Shown one piece after another: positions 45,401 to 57,566 of a stretch of DNA of 64,000 nucleotides. The position numbers were made by a program, and so were the translations under genes. The notes under the pieces were generated by a model. That model saw only the letters and a program-made list of their open reading frames with translations, was not told where the DNA came from and ran no database searches. The stretch spans positions 76,353,763-76,417,762 of the forward strand of contig OZ024830.1 of the NCBI GenBank assembly GCA_964016985.1, given 5' to 3'. Origin of the DNA: Anodontia alba (lineage: Eukaryota > Mollusca > Bivalvia > Lucinida > Lucinidae). The stretch's first letter is position 1. Each line of letters begins with the position of its first letter.

Positions 45401-46295
45401 ATACTCAAAAAGGAGCCTTTTTAATGATGTAAAAAGTTTGTGTGCACAAAATCTCTTTAACAAATGGCTGGAAATAAACCAAACTAGCACAGATACGTCA
45501 TAAGAATAGGGCAAAGATGTGATTAGATTTTGGTGACCTTGACCTTATTTTTAAGGTCATAACACAATAAATACTCAAAAACGTGAACCTTGTTAATGCA
45601 GTAAAAAGTTTGTGTGCAGATTATCTCTTTAAGCAATGGCTGGAATTTGACCAAACTAACACAGATCCATCATCAGGGTTGGGGAAACAAGTGATTAAAT
45701 TTTGATGATTTGACCTTATTTTCAAGGTTACTATATTACAAATACTCAAAAAGTGAGCCTTGTTTGTGTTCACACTATCTCTTTAACCAAAGGCTGAAAT
45801 TTGACCAATCTAGCACAGATACATCATCAGGATGTGGGAAAGACATGATTAGATTTTGGTGACCTTGACCTTATTTTCAAGGTCACTACATTATAAATAC
45901 TCAATAAGTAAGTCTTGTATGCACTTTTTCTCATCAATAGATGGAATTGGACCAAACTAGCACAGATATATCATTGGGAATGGGGAAAGAAGTGATTAGA
46001 TTTTGGTGACCTTTACCTCCTTTTCAAGGTCACCCCGGCACTTTGAAACTCAAATTTTGATAGCAAAACGCTTGTGTGCACACTATATTTTGAACCAATG
46101 GCTGGAATTTTAACAAACTAGCACAGATATACCGTTGGGACATGGGAAAAAATTATTAGATTTTTGTGACCTTTACCTCATTTCCAAGGTCACTAAACTG
46201 CAAAGACTCTTAAAAAGACCCTTGTTAGATTTTGGTGACATTGGTCTGACAAAGGCCTGAAACAACATTGGCAAAGTCTACAAGGATGTTCTTTC
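42500..46295 (+). repeat. Satellite array T1 (~180-bp units) with a 1.53-kb higher-order duplication
   Basis: About 20 imperfect units, each with GTTTGTGTGCACAATATCTC, TTAACCAATGGCTGGAATTT, AAACTAGCACAGATACATCA, TTAGATTTTGGTGACCTTGA and TATAAATACTCAAAAA. 42928-44458 (1531 bp) is repeated almost identically as 44459-46295, the second copy differing mainly by a SINE at 45013-45305. Nearly every unit holds TGACCTTGA followed ~9 bp later by TCAAGGTCA (for example 43176-43184 and 43193-43201). Confidence 0.95.
45013..45305 (+). mobile_element. SINE S1, 5'-truncated copy b
   Basis: Begins at ATGCGCCGTCCGACTGG, inside the tRNA-like head and past the A box. Flanked by a perfect 13-bp repeat TTGATCAAACTAG (45000-45012 and 45306-45318). 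Inserted after the 1.53-kb duplication, because the first copy lacks it. Copy d at 55336 begins at the same base. Confidence 0.93.
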
Positions 46296-47322
46296 GCTAG
46301 TAAAGCAGTATATTTTTCAGTTTATGGATATTAAAAATGTGCTGATAGGGTATTTACGCATACTAGTTTGTATAAATGTTGATATTCATGAGATGTTGCT
46401 GCTACAGAAAAAGAAGGGTCAATGGATATATACTGTTATAGTTATTCCCCTTTGTAATTCTTAAATGTCCATAACACTTTTGTTTTTTCTGTCTATCTTG
46501 CTTCATAATTTTAGGAATCTTGTAATATTTTGCATGAATGTTGAAATGATAAGTTGTTGTTGCTATGGATTTTTTTTAATATTCTGAACAGAGCTGCTAT
46601 TTATATCGACCATTACCTTGCGGGGGTATCTAATAAGCAGTGCTTATTCACTTTTTTTCATTTCTTTCATAAATAACTATAATATGCCGATTCCAAGTTT
46701 TCTTTTATTTATATTTTTCATAATGCTTGAATAGCGAAGGGGCCACGACGTTTCAGATGCCGTCACCCGAATGCCACGCAGACATTATAAATCACTGCCT
46801 ATACCGGAGATATAAGCCATTGAAATCATATTATGTACAAATACTCAAACAGTACTTCACTTTTTCCGGCTCCTTTCTTGAGAGAACAACCGTGGCAATA
46901 AGCGTAACAAATCAGATTACTATGGGGCAATAAATTTCCTGCTTCACACCAATTAATGTTACAGCTTTTCTCTCCAGATTTCTCTCTCCAGATGTTAATC
47001 ATCAGAGTAAATACAAGGTCCAGTGGTTAATTTTTAGTTCCATAGGTATTAATGTATTAATTTTCAAATGAAATTGGTGGTAGAAAACTGAAGGAAAAGG
47101 ATAGTTAATTTATTCATAACTAATATTTTTCTTATTTCTTATTATTTTTTTTCTCTTTTTTTTCTTTTTCTTTGTTATGTATTAATTGAATATTAGTTTA
47201 TACTAACTACTTCAGAATGCTGATTTGACAGGAAGAAATATTACTCACCAGTTTGATTCAAAATGAATGAAATATAAATAAATAAATAAATAATAATTAT
47301 GACCACCAGTTTGATTTAAAAT

Positions 47323-47419
<97 letters not shown>

Positions 47420-47560
47420 GCAAATTCAGAGAAGTTATGAACCCCCCAAACCCTTCCTTTCAAAAATCCTCCAGAAAGACAGCAAGGTACCAGTACTATT
47501 TATATACTTTGATAGTATTTTATGTGAAAAAAGAAATAATAATAAAAGCGGCAAAAATAT
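46296..47560. other. Spacer with a GATA microsatellite
   Basis: (GATA)n at 47322-47418, about 24 units, near-pure, preceded by AAAT repeats (47274-47294). A duplicated ACCAGTTTGATT(C/T)AAAATGA word flanks it (47250 and 47304). No exon supported. Confidence 0.8.
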
Positions 47561-50365
47561 ATATGTAAATATGAGGTTTAGGTCTAAACTTCATGCACAT
47601 CCTCAGACCCTGTAGAAAATGCCAGCAAAGTTTTAAACAGATAGGTCGAAACCTATAGGAGGAGTTGCACACACAAAATACCTACTCTATGTATATTACT
47701 GAGGCAAAATGTAATAAGTTCACACGTGTAAGAAAGTGAAGAAAAAAAATGAGCATGATGTCCAGACCACATGCACATCTTCAGACCATGCAGATAATGT
47801 CTGCAAAGTTTCAAAAAGAACAGTTAAAACCTGTTGGATACACAAAATACTTACTCCATATACACATTGTTGAGGCAAATATTGTCAATAAGCAGTGCTT
47901 ATTAGATACAAAGTATCCCAGCCAGGAGGAAATTGTAATAAATGGACAAACAGACTTACGGACGGACAACATAAAAATATAAGTAAACACACCCACGCAC
48001 ACAAACACAGTTTGCGGGGGGAAGGTGGGTATAAAATGATTAGGTGCACAACGTGAAAAAAGTAAAAACTAGAATATCTCTAAAGGGGATGAATGCCCCC
48101 GGTACTGCCAGAGTGGCTTTGTACATTTATCATTTGACTGTTTTCAGAGTCGTGCGGGTTTCATGCACAAGCACACGAAATCTGCTATGATATGGTTATA
48201 AGGCAATATCATTAATTAATCAAGGGTATGTATTTTTTACAATAACAGTTTGATCATAGTTCTCTGACCTTCGTGCATATGCTTAACCTATACATTTTCT
48301 GTAATGCAAGTTTCAAACTACAATCATGAAAACTGTAGAAGGTCAGACATGAACTCGCCTGTGCAATGTGAATATGGCAAATTTCTAAGTAATTAAGGGT
48401 ATGTAACTCTAGCAATAAAAATTTGATCAGAGATATGTGACCTTTATGCACATGCCCATTCTATATTCTTACTTTGCTGCATATTTTAAATCATTATTTT
48501 TAAAAACTGTAAGAAAAGTTGCGGAGACACGAACCCTACTGTTATGTGCATATGGCACAGGTTTTAAGTAAATCCAAGGTTAGTCTAGCAACAAAACGTT
48601 TAGCAGTGTTCTTTGACCTTTATGCACATGCTCAGCTTATATTATTACTTTGCTGCAAGTTTTTAAATCATCTTGAAAACTGTTGGACATGAACCCTAAG
48701 TCATGTGTATAAGGCAAACTTTCTAAGAAAATGAGCGTATGAAACTCTAGCAATAAAAAAAATGATCAAAGTTCTGGGACCTTAATGCACATGCCCAGCC
48801 TATATTCTTTTTTTGCTGCAAGTTTCAAATCATCTTCTTTAAAACCTTGAAGAATAAGTTGCGGAAACAGGAACCCTACTATGCCATACGTATATTAGAC
48901 AAATTTTCAAAGTAAATCAAAGATGCATATCTCTACCATTAATAATTTGATCACAGGTCTGTGACCTTTCTGCACATGCTCAGTCAGTATACTTACTTTG
49001 ACGAAATTTGCCCATTAGCAATCCCAAACCAGATCTCCAAAATATCAGTGCACATACCAAGTTTGGTGAAAATGCATTGATGTTTACTCAAGTTATCATC
49101 CGGAAACGTAATACGGACGAACAGATGTACGGCTGACGGATGGACAGACACACGGATGTTCAACGTGAAACCATAATATCCCACCACTATCATGTGGCGG
49201 GGTATAAAAATAACTAAGCTCACGTGAAAAAAAAGGTAAACTTGATGATCCCTAAATGGGATGACTGCCCCCGCTACTGCCAGTGTGGTTTTGTAGAGTT
49301 GTTATTCTGAACAAAAAGCAAAATAAGAGCGATTTTATTAACACTAACTAAAACCCACAAACCCTACTATGCCATGTGTATAAGGCAAATTTCTTAGTCA
49401 GTCACGGGTATGTAACTCAAGCAGTAAAAAAAAAGATCAGTGTCATGTGACCTCAATGCATATGCCCAGCCTATATTCTTACTTTGCTGCAAGTTTTAAA
49501 TAAGTATCTTGAAAACTGTAGGAGACGCTGCAGAGACATGATCCCCACTATACCATGTATATAAGACAAAATTTCTAAGTACATAAATTAAGGGTATGTA
49601 CCTCTACCAGTAATAATTCGACCAGAGTTCTGTATGCTCAGTCTATATCTTTACTTTGATGTAAACTTTGATGTAAGTATCAATCAATTACCTTGAAAAC
49701 TAGGAGTTGCAGAGACACGAACAGGACTATAAAGTGTGATGGATAGACACACGGCGGGACACAAAGACGAATTATTATTGCTAGAGTTACAAACCCTGGT
49801 GTTACTTAGAAATTTTGCCTTACACACATGGCATAGTAGGGTTCATTTTACTCATGGCATTGTAGGGTTCGTGTGTCTCTGCAACTTCTACAGTGTTCAA
49901 GATATTGATTTGAAACTTGCAGCAACGTAAGAGTATAGGCAGGGCATAAAGGTCACAGAACTTCATTTACTTAAAAGTTTTGCCATATTCACATTGCACA
50001 TTCACGTCCCTGCAACTTCTACAGTTTTCATGATTGTGGTTTGATCTTTGCATACGGAAAAAAGTATATGTTTAGCACATGCATGAAGGTCAGAACTCTA
50101 TTCAATCTATTATTGCAAGAATTACATGCCCTTGATTTATTTAATTGTTTTGGCTTATAACCATGCCAAAGCAGAGTTCATGTGTCTGCAACTCCTCTTA
50201 CACATTTCAAGGTCATGTTCCGAAACTTGCATGATGGTAGTAAGAATACAGCTGAGCATGTGCGCATGAAGCCCACGTGACTCTGAAAATGGTCGATTGA
50301 TAAATCTGCAAACCCGCAGGCAGCAGCGGGGTCATTCACCCCCTTTAGGGATCTTCTAGTTTCAT
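47560..50365. repeat. Array T3 (~190-bp units), partly inverted
   Basis: Direct units from about 47570 to 49690 share TGTGACCTTTATGCACATGC, CCTATATTCTTACTTTGCTG, AAGTTTTAAATCAT, GAAAACTGTAGGAG and GGAGACACGAACCCTACT. From about 49735 to 50365 the same words run in reverse. The outer edges, TAGAATATCTCTAAAGGGGA at 48070 and its counterpart CCCTTTAGGGATCTTCTAG at about 50340, are inverted, so 48060-50365 is one large foldback unit. Confidence 0.85.
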
Positions 50366-51287
50366 TTTTAATTTCCTTGGAATCACTGAGCACATTCTAG
50401 CTGGTGTTTCGGGTATATGCAGCCCTGCAAACAGTTGCTGCCAAATGAAGAGGCTCAAACATTTTTTTTTTTTCATTTTTTTTTGAGGGGGGTGGCGGGG
50501 GTTGGAGGGGGGTGTGTAATTTAAATCATAACTATTTCATACATTGATTGATTTTGTTGATCATAAAAATGAAAAAAAAAAAAGGAAAACCAGAAGAGAT
50601 TCAAGAATAGGAGTACAGTCTGCTTTTGATAAGCTCCGGATAAGGTGAAAAATGATTTATGAGGTGACAATTTAGGATGTTACATTTTGTTTTTGCACAA
50701 TTCGTATCTTGTTATTCAGTGTAATCGCCTCAATGAGACATTCCATTGAGAGCCACAAGACATTATTTTGATTAAGGTAAATTATGTTTTTATTACTCCC
50801 CTTATCTGGAGCCGGTTATATAACTCCCCTTGTCTGGAGCTATTGTATTCCCAGCAGCAGGTATTTCAACTGCTCCAAGAGCAAGACAATGTACAAACTG
50901 TAATTTGATAAACTACCACTGATGGACTTCAACTAAAATAAACAGCCATATCTAATTTGTTATTTCATCCAGCTGGTAGGAATAAGCTGGCTTCCACAAT
51001 GTAGAGGTAATCTCTGAAAAAGTAGTGCAAACTGGATTTGGTTACGAATCTAAGGGAGAGAACTCTAGAGTCAAAATTCATAGACCACGATATATTTAAA
51101 ACTAATATGCTCAGATCGTCTGATCAAAATTGAAATAGCAATTTTGATCTAAAGCATGAAAAAACCTGCATGTGTGTGCGTCCGTACTTTTACAAGCATG
51201 TGTGCACATACCTGTATTCGTTCATAGTGTCTGTGCGGACACTAGCATGACTGCGCACATGCACTTGCACCTAGATACATGAGTATG

Positions 51288-51290
<3 letters not shown>
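50366..51290. other. R4 fragment and unrecognised DNA
   Basis: 50370-50465 has R4 words (GGAATCACTGAGCACATTC, CAGCCCTGCAAAC). T and G/T-rich runs lie at 50460-50515. The rest is unrecognised. Confidence 0.45.

Positions 51291-51360
<70 letters not shown>
51291..51360. repeat. (TG)n microsatellite
   Basis: About 35 nearly pure TG units. The Cys-Val and Thr-His open frames across it are artefacts. Confidence 0.98.
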
Positions 51361-51361
<1 letters not shown>

Positions 51362-52176
51362 GCTTACATCTTTTTGTTTTGGATAGCCATTTGGCCACTT
51401 TGTGGGAAAATAACTGTCCGTTTGGCTTTCTGCTAGTGATGTTTCCATTAGGGTCCAGTTATTTCGTGTTTGTGTTTCTTTCCCTTTGATGTCTCTGATG
51501 GGAGGTGTGGGATAATTGTATCGATTCCTGATCATTGCCTTCCTTTCTATTTTACATTTATCAGTCTCAATATGCAAACCGGACATTTCGGAATTTGCAA
51601 TGAAAACCAACATATAATTAAATAAAACACCACTCGCCAAAAAAAATCTGACTGGGGTCTCTCCTTAATCGACACTAGCTGCCTATAGATTAAAAATGAG
51701 TTAAACATCTCACGGTATTTTATCATTGTGAAGTTTATACCTCGGGGGGAGGGGGGGGGGTAACCGGAGTAATTTTGGTACGGGTGTGCGAGCCAGTATT
51801 TCAAAACCTACTCCATTCATATACCTGGCCTTCGAAAAAAACGAACCCATACATATACTTGATCATCCAAAATGTTGACCTATTCATATACTGCCCTTTG
51901 ATTTTTTGTACCCATTTTTTGCTGGTTGTTAGACAAATATCACAGTCAATTCATATAATACCAAGAGGATAAGCAGCCTCGAAAAATCTCTGAGCGCAAA
52001 ATATGTGCATATACCAGGATGTCAGAAAAATGGGGCCTTTCACATAGGAATCCAGAAAAATCGGACCATTCATATACTTTTTGTTGAAAAAAGGGGGCCA
52101 GTCATATACCTGGCAGCGCTGAAAAAGGGGGCTATTCGGCACGCACATCCGTACTATGCCATATATAGGAAGTTAC

Positions 52177-52179
52177 CCC

Positions 52180-52217
<38 letters not shown>
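52177..52217. repeat. (CA)n microsatellite
   Basis: About 18 CA units after a C run. The preceding 51780-52160 has irregular repeats of a CCATTCATATAC-like word. Confidence 0.9.
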
Positions 52218-52220
<3 letters not shown>

Positions 52221-52429
52221 CGAGGTTTTTACTGTTTGGTCCTCTGGTATCATGAAGCCCCTTTGAAGTAACTTCAGAAAAAAAAAAATATTTCTCAAGC
52301 CGGTGTTGTAGGACCCTTGAGCAGGGTTGCAAATTTCATACTTTTATCATGAATGGACGCAATAAAATCGAGTATGCTATTTGCATTTGCAATAATGTAT
52401 ACTTTGTCTTCAAGGGTACATTTTTCTCA

Positions 52430-52670
52430 GAATTTATTTACCTTCACTACAACCGGCGTAAAACGTCTCTTCATCCTTCATCTTAGTATGTAGTTTATAC
52501 TTCTTGGTACTTTGGGATAATTGAGCCCATTTAGAGTAGCTTGACAACAGAATATCGCTCAGGTCGGTGCCAGGAACAATCGAAGTGTCTACATGTGCGA
52601 GCGGTTAGGGCTCCTGACTGCGGATCGCGAGATCCCGGCTTCGTATCCCGCTGTAGGTAGTTAAGGCCTT
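52430..52670 (+). repeat. R4 fragment plus a tRNA-like stretch
   Basis: 52430-52580 shares R4 words (TTTGGGATAATTGAGCCCAT). 52590-52665 looks like a worn tRNA-derived head: GCGAGCGGTTAGGGCTCCTG (A-box region) and CCCGGCTTCGTATCCCG (B box with changes). It is not a functional tRNA gene because the acceptor stem does not close. Confidence 0.5.
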
Positions 52671-54378
52671 GTCTTTGTTTCAACAAAGTGTTGAAAATTT
52701 ATATGCTTTCTGTTGATTCACTGATAGCCAGGGAACTCCGCGGGGACCAAACAGCGATATATAACTGAAACTGTATCAGGCCCAAAAATTATAAAATGAA
52801 ATTTGTGCTGCTGATAACTCTCAAAACCCTGGTTAACATAGCTAAGCAGAAAATATTTTCTGCTAATGAGTATGAAAACGCCAAATATTGTTGTCATTTT
52901 CATATTTATTAGCAGAGAAAATTTCATGCTTAGCTGAGTTGAGCATGAAAAAGTTTTATAATCTCGGGGCCAGGATTAAGGACGCAGTTGGACCGGGTTT
53001 AAGCCCCACTAACAGTTTTAATGTTAACCAAGGCGGTATTCCTGTGCCGTCCCTCTTTAAGTGTCTTTTCTATCATTTTTCATGATTATTTTCATATACT
53101 CGAACACAAAAATTAACGCATATTTTTGGATTTGGTAATTTATGGCAAAATTGAAATACGCTGGTAATGACAAAATATGGAAAGCATTATTGTTGCATTG
53201 AGTACGCTTTGTTGCAAAGTTGCTGAAATTGTGCCCGTTTATTCATGCGTAAAGAACGTGTAAACGACCAAGGTGTCAAAATCAAAATTCACACTTTCTG
53301 ATGGGTAAATTCACGTTCTGATTAAGAGTTCTCACTGGCTACAAAAGTGGTGCAGACTTTATTAGCACCTTAAATAATGTATCAGAAACATCATCAGGAA
53401 TTTCAGCATTGCGAACTCGTCACTAACTTAGTTATAATCCTTTGTGCAAATGCCACAACGCAAGCTATGTTCACGACAACATGAGATAATCTTGTGTAAT
53501 TTGTCGTAAAAGGAATTTGAGCCAAATTTCAGTTCAGGTTGAATTCAAGGGTAAATGGTCGCAATCAAATTGAATAGGCTAATAAAGGGACGTAACTCTT
53601 TATATGCTTAGAAATAATGCAAACACGACATGAATTTTGGGGTGCTGGATCCGTGAAGCCACTGAGTAAAATTAAATAAAATACATTTGCCTCTTTACCA
53701 TGAAGTACAGTCTACGTATTGTGTTTTGGAAGACAAGATTTTGCCACTTAAAACTTTTTTATCAGCCTTTAATTTGTAAATACCAAACCAGAAATGAGCA
53801 AAACACAGACAAATTTCAAAAACAAAAACTTCTTTAAACGATTCATTTGTCCATAACCTTACTTGTCATTGTGCCCAAAGCACCATGTTTTTCTAGCAAG
53901 TGATAATTTAGACTTGGAAAACTTCGGAAAATACAATTTTTTGCATGTGCGATAAAACAGCATAAGAGTTAAATTTTCAAATGTTTTACACCGTTTTCGT
54001 GTTTGTTACGTACATCATGATGAACTCGCATGCTGCACAGTCGGAATAAAAATTTGGTTCTTGACACATTCTGCAAGAATTTATGATTTTAGATTTTTTG
54101 TTTAACTAAACTCAGCATACAATTTTTATACAAATAGTGTTTTGAAACTAAAATGCTGCAAAACCATAAGCCATGCATAAGCAAATGTGTTTACTAAGTA
54201 AAAAGTAAAATATTATTATTTTAATGAAGTAAAACGAAAGAGTAAAAATATGCACTTATTTTGCTGTCGAGTATATATGCCATGTTTGCTTGAAGCAAGA
54301 TTTCAGTTTATAGTCGAACACTTATGTGGGATTCATCAAAGTGTTGATTAAGTGATTTATATGTAAAATGCGTTAATT
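52671..54378. other. AT-rich intron DNA
   Basis: Includes an inverted pair around 52845-52935 (GCTAAGCAGAAAATATTTTC and GCAGAGAAAATTTCATGCTT). No exon is supported. Confidence 0.45.
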
Positions 54379-54670
54379 GCCGGCCTCGCAGGCTCACGTC
54401 CTCCTGGTGATCAGGAGGTTGCGGGTTCAACCCAGCCGGTTCAGCAACATTCTTTTATGGAGATTGATCATGAAATATTTTCTACGATCAGTCTCTCCCT
54501 TCCGCTTATTCAAGAAGGGCAGTTGTCGGTTTCTGGCGAAAGAATGCGCACAATACCAGTTAACCGCTTAGAGGTCTAAGCCTGCCCAGTAAAAGTGTGG
54601 TAAGGTAAACGGACCGTGCTCGACATGACTCCATTGGGTTGACTGGGCCGTAAAACCTCAACGCAAACAA
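54379..54670 (+). mobile_element. SINE S1, copy c
   Basis: Head GCCGGCCTCGCAGGCTCACG with a worn A box, B box GCGGGTTCAACCCAGCC, the complete body and the 3' end GGGCCGTAAAACCTCAACGC with CAAA tail. The target duplication is not clear. Confidence 0.88.
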
Positions 54671-55335
54671 ACATACTGTTGGGTTAAGGAAACGTCTACT
54701 CGAACCGAACAATTATGTGAAGCTGTTTTATTTTTCAAGATTAAGCGTGGCTTCTATGAAGCCAGGAATGGCCATACCTTCCCCTCCTCCAAGGTGTTTG
54801 CTATTTTAATACCGTTCAAAGGTGCATTTCTGCTGCAGACACCTGTCTTTGTTTATTCTGTTTTCGATCAAGTGTTATTTTTGAGATTTGTCCTGTTTAA
54901 TGCCATGCTGTTGTATTTGGTGGGTCCTGTCTGTCATTGAGTTCACCTTGTTGGGAAGAGGGAGCTGGTTACTTTGTTTAATGATTTGAAGACTCGTCTA
55001 CCGTGGCTGATTCGAACTCGTTTTTGAGTCCTTAGGAAATTCTTCCGATAGGTCAAGAAAACAAATATTTTGGGGTATTTTAGGGAAATATTCTTATTTC
55101 ATCAAGAAAATGTATGTTGTGTGTTATCATTAGAATCGTCTTATCGAGGCAGTTCTAATGAATACACATAAAATGCCATTATTTTGTAGAAGATCGAAAA
55201 GAATACTTAGTTATGCCCATTTGCCCAGACCTGGCTCGAACTGCCAATGTCCAGAACAAATTTCCGTGTTCCCAAAGATGTTCGAGCCGTTGATGTTCGA
55301 CTCATAAACACTGATCTCAAACTACTGTTCAAGTC
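54671..55335. other. R1-like fragment and truncated MITE F1
   Basis: 54860-55000 matches R1 loosely (TTGGGAAGAGGGAGCTGGTT). 55080-55190 keeps an F1-like central hairpin (TTATCATTAGAATCGTC, AGGCAGTTCTAATGA). Confidence 0.5.
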
Positions 55336-55626
55336 ATGCGCCGTCCGACTGGAGACCAGGAGGTCGCGGGTTCAACCCTGCCGAGGTTGGCAACATTCTT
55401 TTGTGAAGATTGATCATGAAATATTTTCTACGGTCATTCTCTCCCTTCCGCTGATTCAAGAAGGGCAGCTGTCAGTTTCTGGCGAAAGAATGTGCACAAT
55501 ACTGGTTAACGGCTTAGAGGACTAAGCCTGCCCAGTAAACGTGTGGTTAGGTAAACTGACTGCGCTCGACATGACCCCATTGGGTTGACTGGGCCGTAAA
55601 ACTTCAACACAAACAAACAAACAAAT
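55336..55626 (+). mobile_element. SINE S1, 5'-truncated copy d
   Basis: Begins at ATGCGCCGTCCGACTGG, the same point as copy b, and ends in a CAAA tail. TTCAAG occurs next to both ends and may be the remnant target duplication. Confidence 0.88.
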
Positions 55627-55850
55627 TATTCAAGGCAAACTAAATAAAGAAACTATTGGTTTAGTTTGCTGTGTGTTCTTTATATTTCAGTTACTTTTTT
55701 CTCAAACCACTGTTAGCTCCAACCCAAAAAAATGATCTCTTGGAGTTTGAGATAATGAGAGTCGACTGTATACGTATATAATATGGGACGGGGTTGCAGA
55801 AACCAAAACTTGCTATTTTGTTTGTTTAATATCACTTTTGTCTCTTCCAG

Positions 55851-55906
55851 AACTGGTTAGTCCCACCCTCTGTTCCAACTGTCAGATTTGATACACTTTG
55901 GATCAG
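55851..55906 (+). CDS. Short exon leading into the MSP domain
   Basis: Acceptor TCTCTTCCAG|AAC, donor GGATCAG|GTCAGT. Entered in phase 0, as required after 38943, it reads NWLVPPSVPTVRFDTLWI plus two bases (AG). These complete a Ser codon with the T that opens 59833, giving TLWIS-PKEQV across the junction. The phase fits on both sides and the good splice sites are strong support for a 56-bp exon. The reading resembles the first strand of an MSP domain. Confidence 0.7.
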
Positions 55907-55909
55907 GTC

Positions 55910-56659
55910 AGTAGAGATACTACTTACATTATGTTAATGATCAAAAAATCATAACGGTGTATTTTTATTCTAACTTTAGTTCCTGATCTTTAGCACAGAA
56001 ATGTCCCTTCATCCAGTTCTAGAAACATTATACCTTTTGCTTGAAATTCCCCTAACCCTTTTCTGGCAGGAAGAGCCAGTAGACAGTGATCCAGTGGCAG
56101 TGCATGGGTACCTGGTTTAATTGTGTCTTTTCCTTTTATCTTATGAATCATTTTATTGCAAATCTTATTCAACATCAGAAAATCTTTTTGTCTTATGTCA
56201 AAAAAAACTAAAAAAAAAAAAAAAACTCTAAATTTCAGAAATGTGTAATTTTTCGTCAAAATGTGTTTTTTACCAAAAAGACCTATCTGAGTCTTATGCT
56301 GCAAACCGAATTTAAATGAGGTCATTATTATTATTTTAGGTGTTACATACTTTTAAAATCTTTTGATACGGTACATATATCTGCACGGGATTGATGTTTA
56401 GCAATGTTTTATTTAAAGTTTCTTCACTGTTGGATAATTAAACGTTCATTAATTCTTTATATTATAATTATGTTTTGCAACATTTTGCGTGTCATCTAAC
56501 CACTAGGTGCTAAATAGTCATTTAAATAGCCTATTAGAGCACAACTAATTAGCTAATTAGTCTGGGTCAGAAAACTTGGCGCTTTAGCGATTTTTTTTTT
56601 GTTGTTGTTGTTGTTGTTGTTGTTTTTTTAATTATTATTATTATTATTATTATTATTAG
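55910..56659. other. Intron DNA with simple repeats
   Basis: A run (about 56212-56224), TTG repeats (about 56601-56620) and TTA repeats (about 56632-56660). Nothing else recognised. Confidence 0.5.
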
Positions 56660-57175
56660 CTTTGTGAATGTGTTCATTGTACTCAGTGGTCATGTCTTTT
56701 AGAATCTATTTATCTTCACTAAAGGTGGTGTTAGCGCTGTGTGACGGTCTAAAAATATCTCCCAGGACTCCACTATAGTAAAATTTGTAATTATTGTGCC
56801 CATTTCAGGACTTTTTAAAATCAATATGAGGGTCCTTGATGGGGCCTTATTCGTCGAAACTCGCTAGTCTGGTACAGATAACTTGACACTACAGCTTTTT
56901 CACTTTTGTGAAGAAGTTCATTGCTCTCAAGATTCATTTATTTAGGAATCTATTTATCGTCACTATAGCTGGTGTTAGTGTCTTGTGGTGGCAGTAAAAC
57001 ATCTCCCAGTACTTCAATATAGTGTAGTTTATATTTCTAATCCTTTGTGATCATTGGGCCCGTTCTGGGATTTTTAAATGAAATGAGGGTCACTGATGTA
57101 GTCTATTTGGCTGAAACTTTCTAGTCTGACCTAGAAAACTTGGCACTTGAACTGTCTTTAGTTTAGGAAAGGGTA
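56660..57175 (+). repeat. Dispersed repeat R4, two tandem units
   Basis: Two ~240-bp units. Both have GTTCATTGTACTCA or GTTCATTGCTCTCA, AGGAATCTATTTATC, ATCTCCCAGTACT or ATCTCCCAGGACT, and ACTTGGCACTTGAACTG-like ends. Other R4 copies are single and partial. Confidence 0.7.
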
Positions 57176-57454
57176 CCAGTATTATAAACTACGTAAAACA
57201 TTTTCTAAATTATGCAGCCGTCAGTCCAACTATAATGTTGGTTTGATAACACTTCTGCATGAAGCTCTATCCGAACCTGAATGTTATGGCAACAGTATAT
57301 AAAATGAGAAATTCAGAAAGCTTATTGGCAAAACTGATTTTCCGTACAATTTAAAAATATTGTCACTCGCTACAAAAAGGTAGGTTACAACATGGGTATT
57401 CTGCGGCAAACTGATGTATGGTTGCTATCCCAGTTAACTGAATAACAGCAACGT

Positions 57455-57566
57455 CATATGATAAATTAACATATTAAATGTATCGACACTGGAAAAGAGA
57501 GGAAGTAAGGACATATGATAAATTAACATATTAAATGTATCGACACTGGAAAAGAGAGGAAATAAG
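57455..57566 (+). repeat. Two 56-bp tandem units, and a second short duplication downstream
   Basis: ACATATGATAAATTAACATA to GAAAAGAGAGGAA(G/A)TAAGG occurs twice head to tail with one difference. A separate two-copy repeat (AACTCAGTAGTTCCAAAGGC ...) lies at about 58090-58168. Confidence 0.9.

Noticed and set aside
46727..46933. 68-codon open frame after array T1
   Set aside because: No domain, no convincing splice sites in the right phase and no link to neighbouring exons.
47245..47463. Repetitive YLSIYLSI protein
   Set aside because: Translation of the GATA microsatellite.
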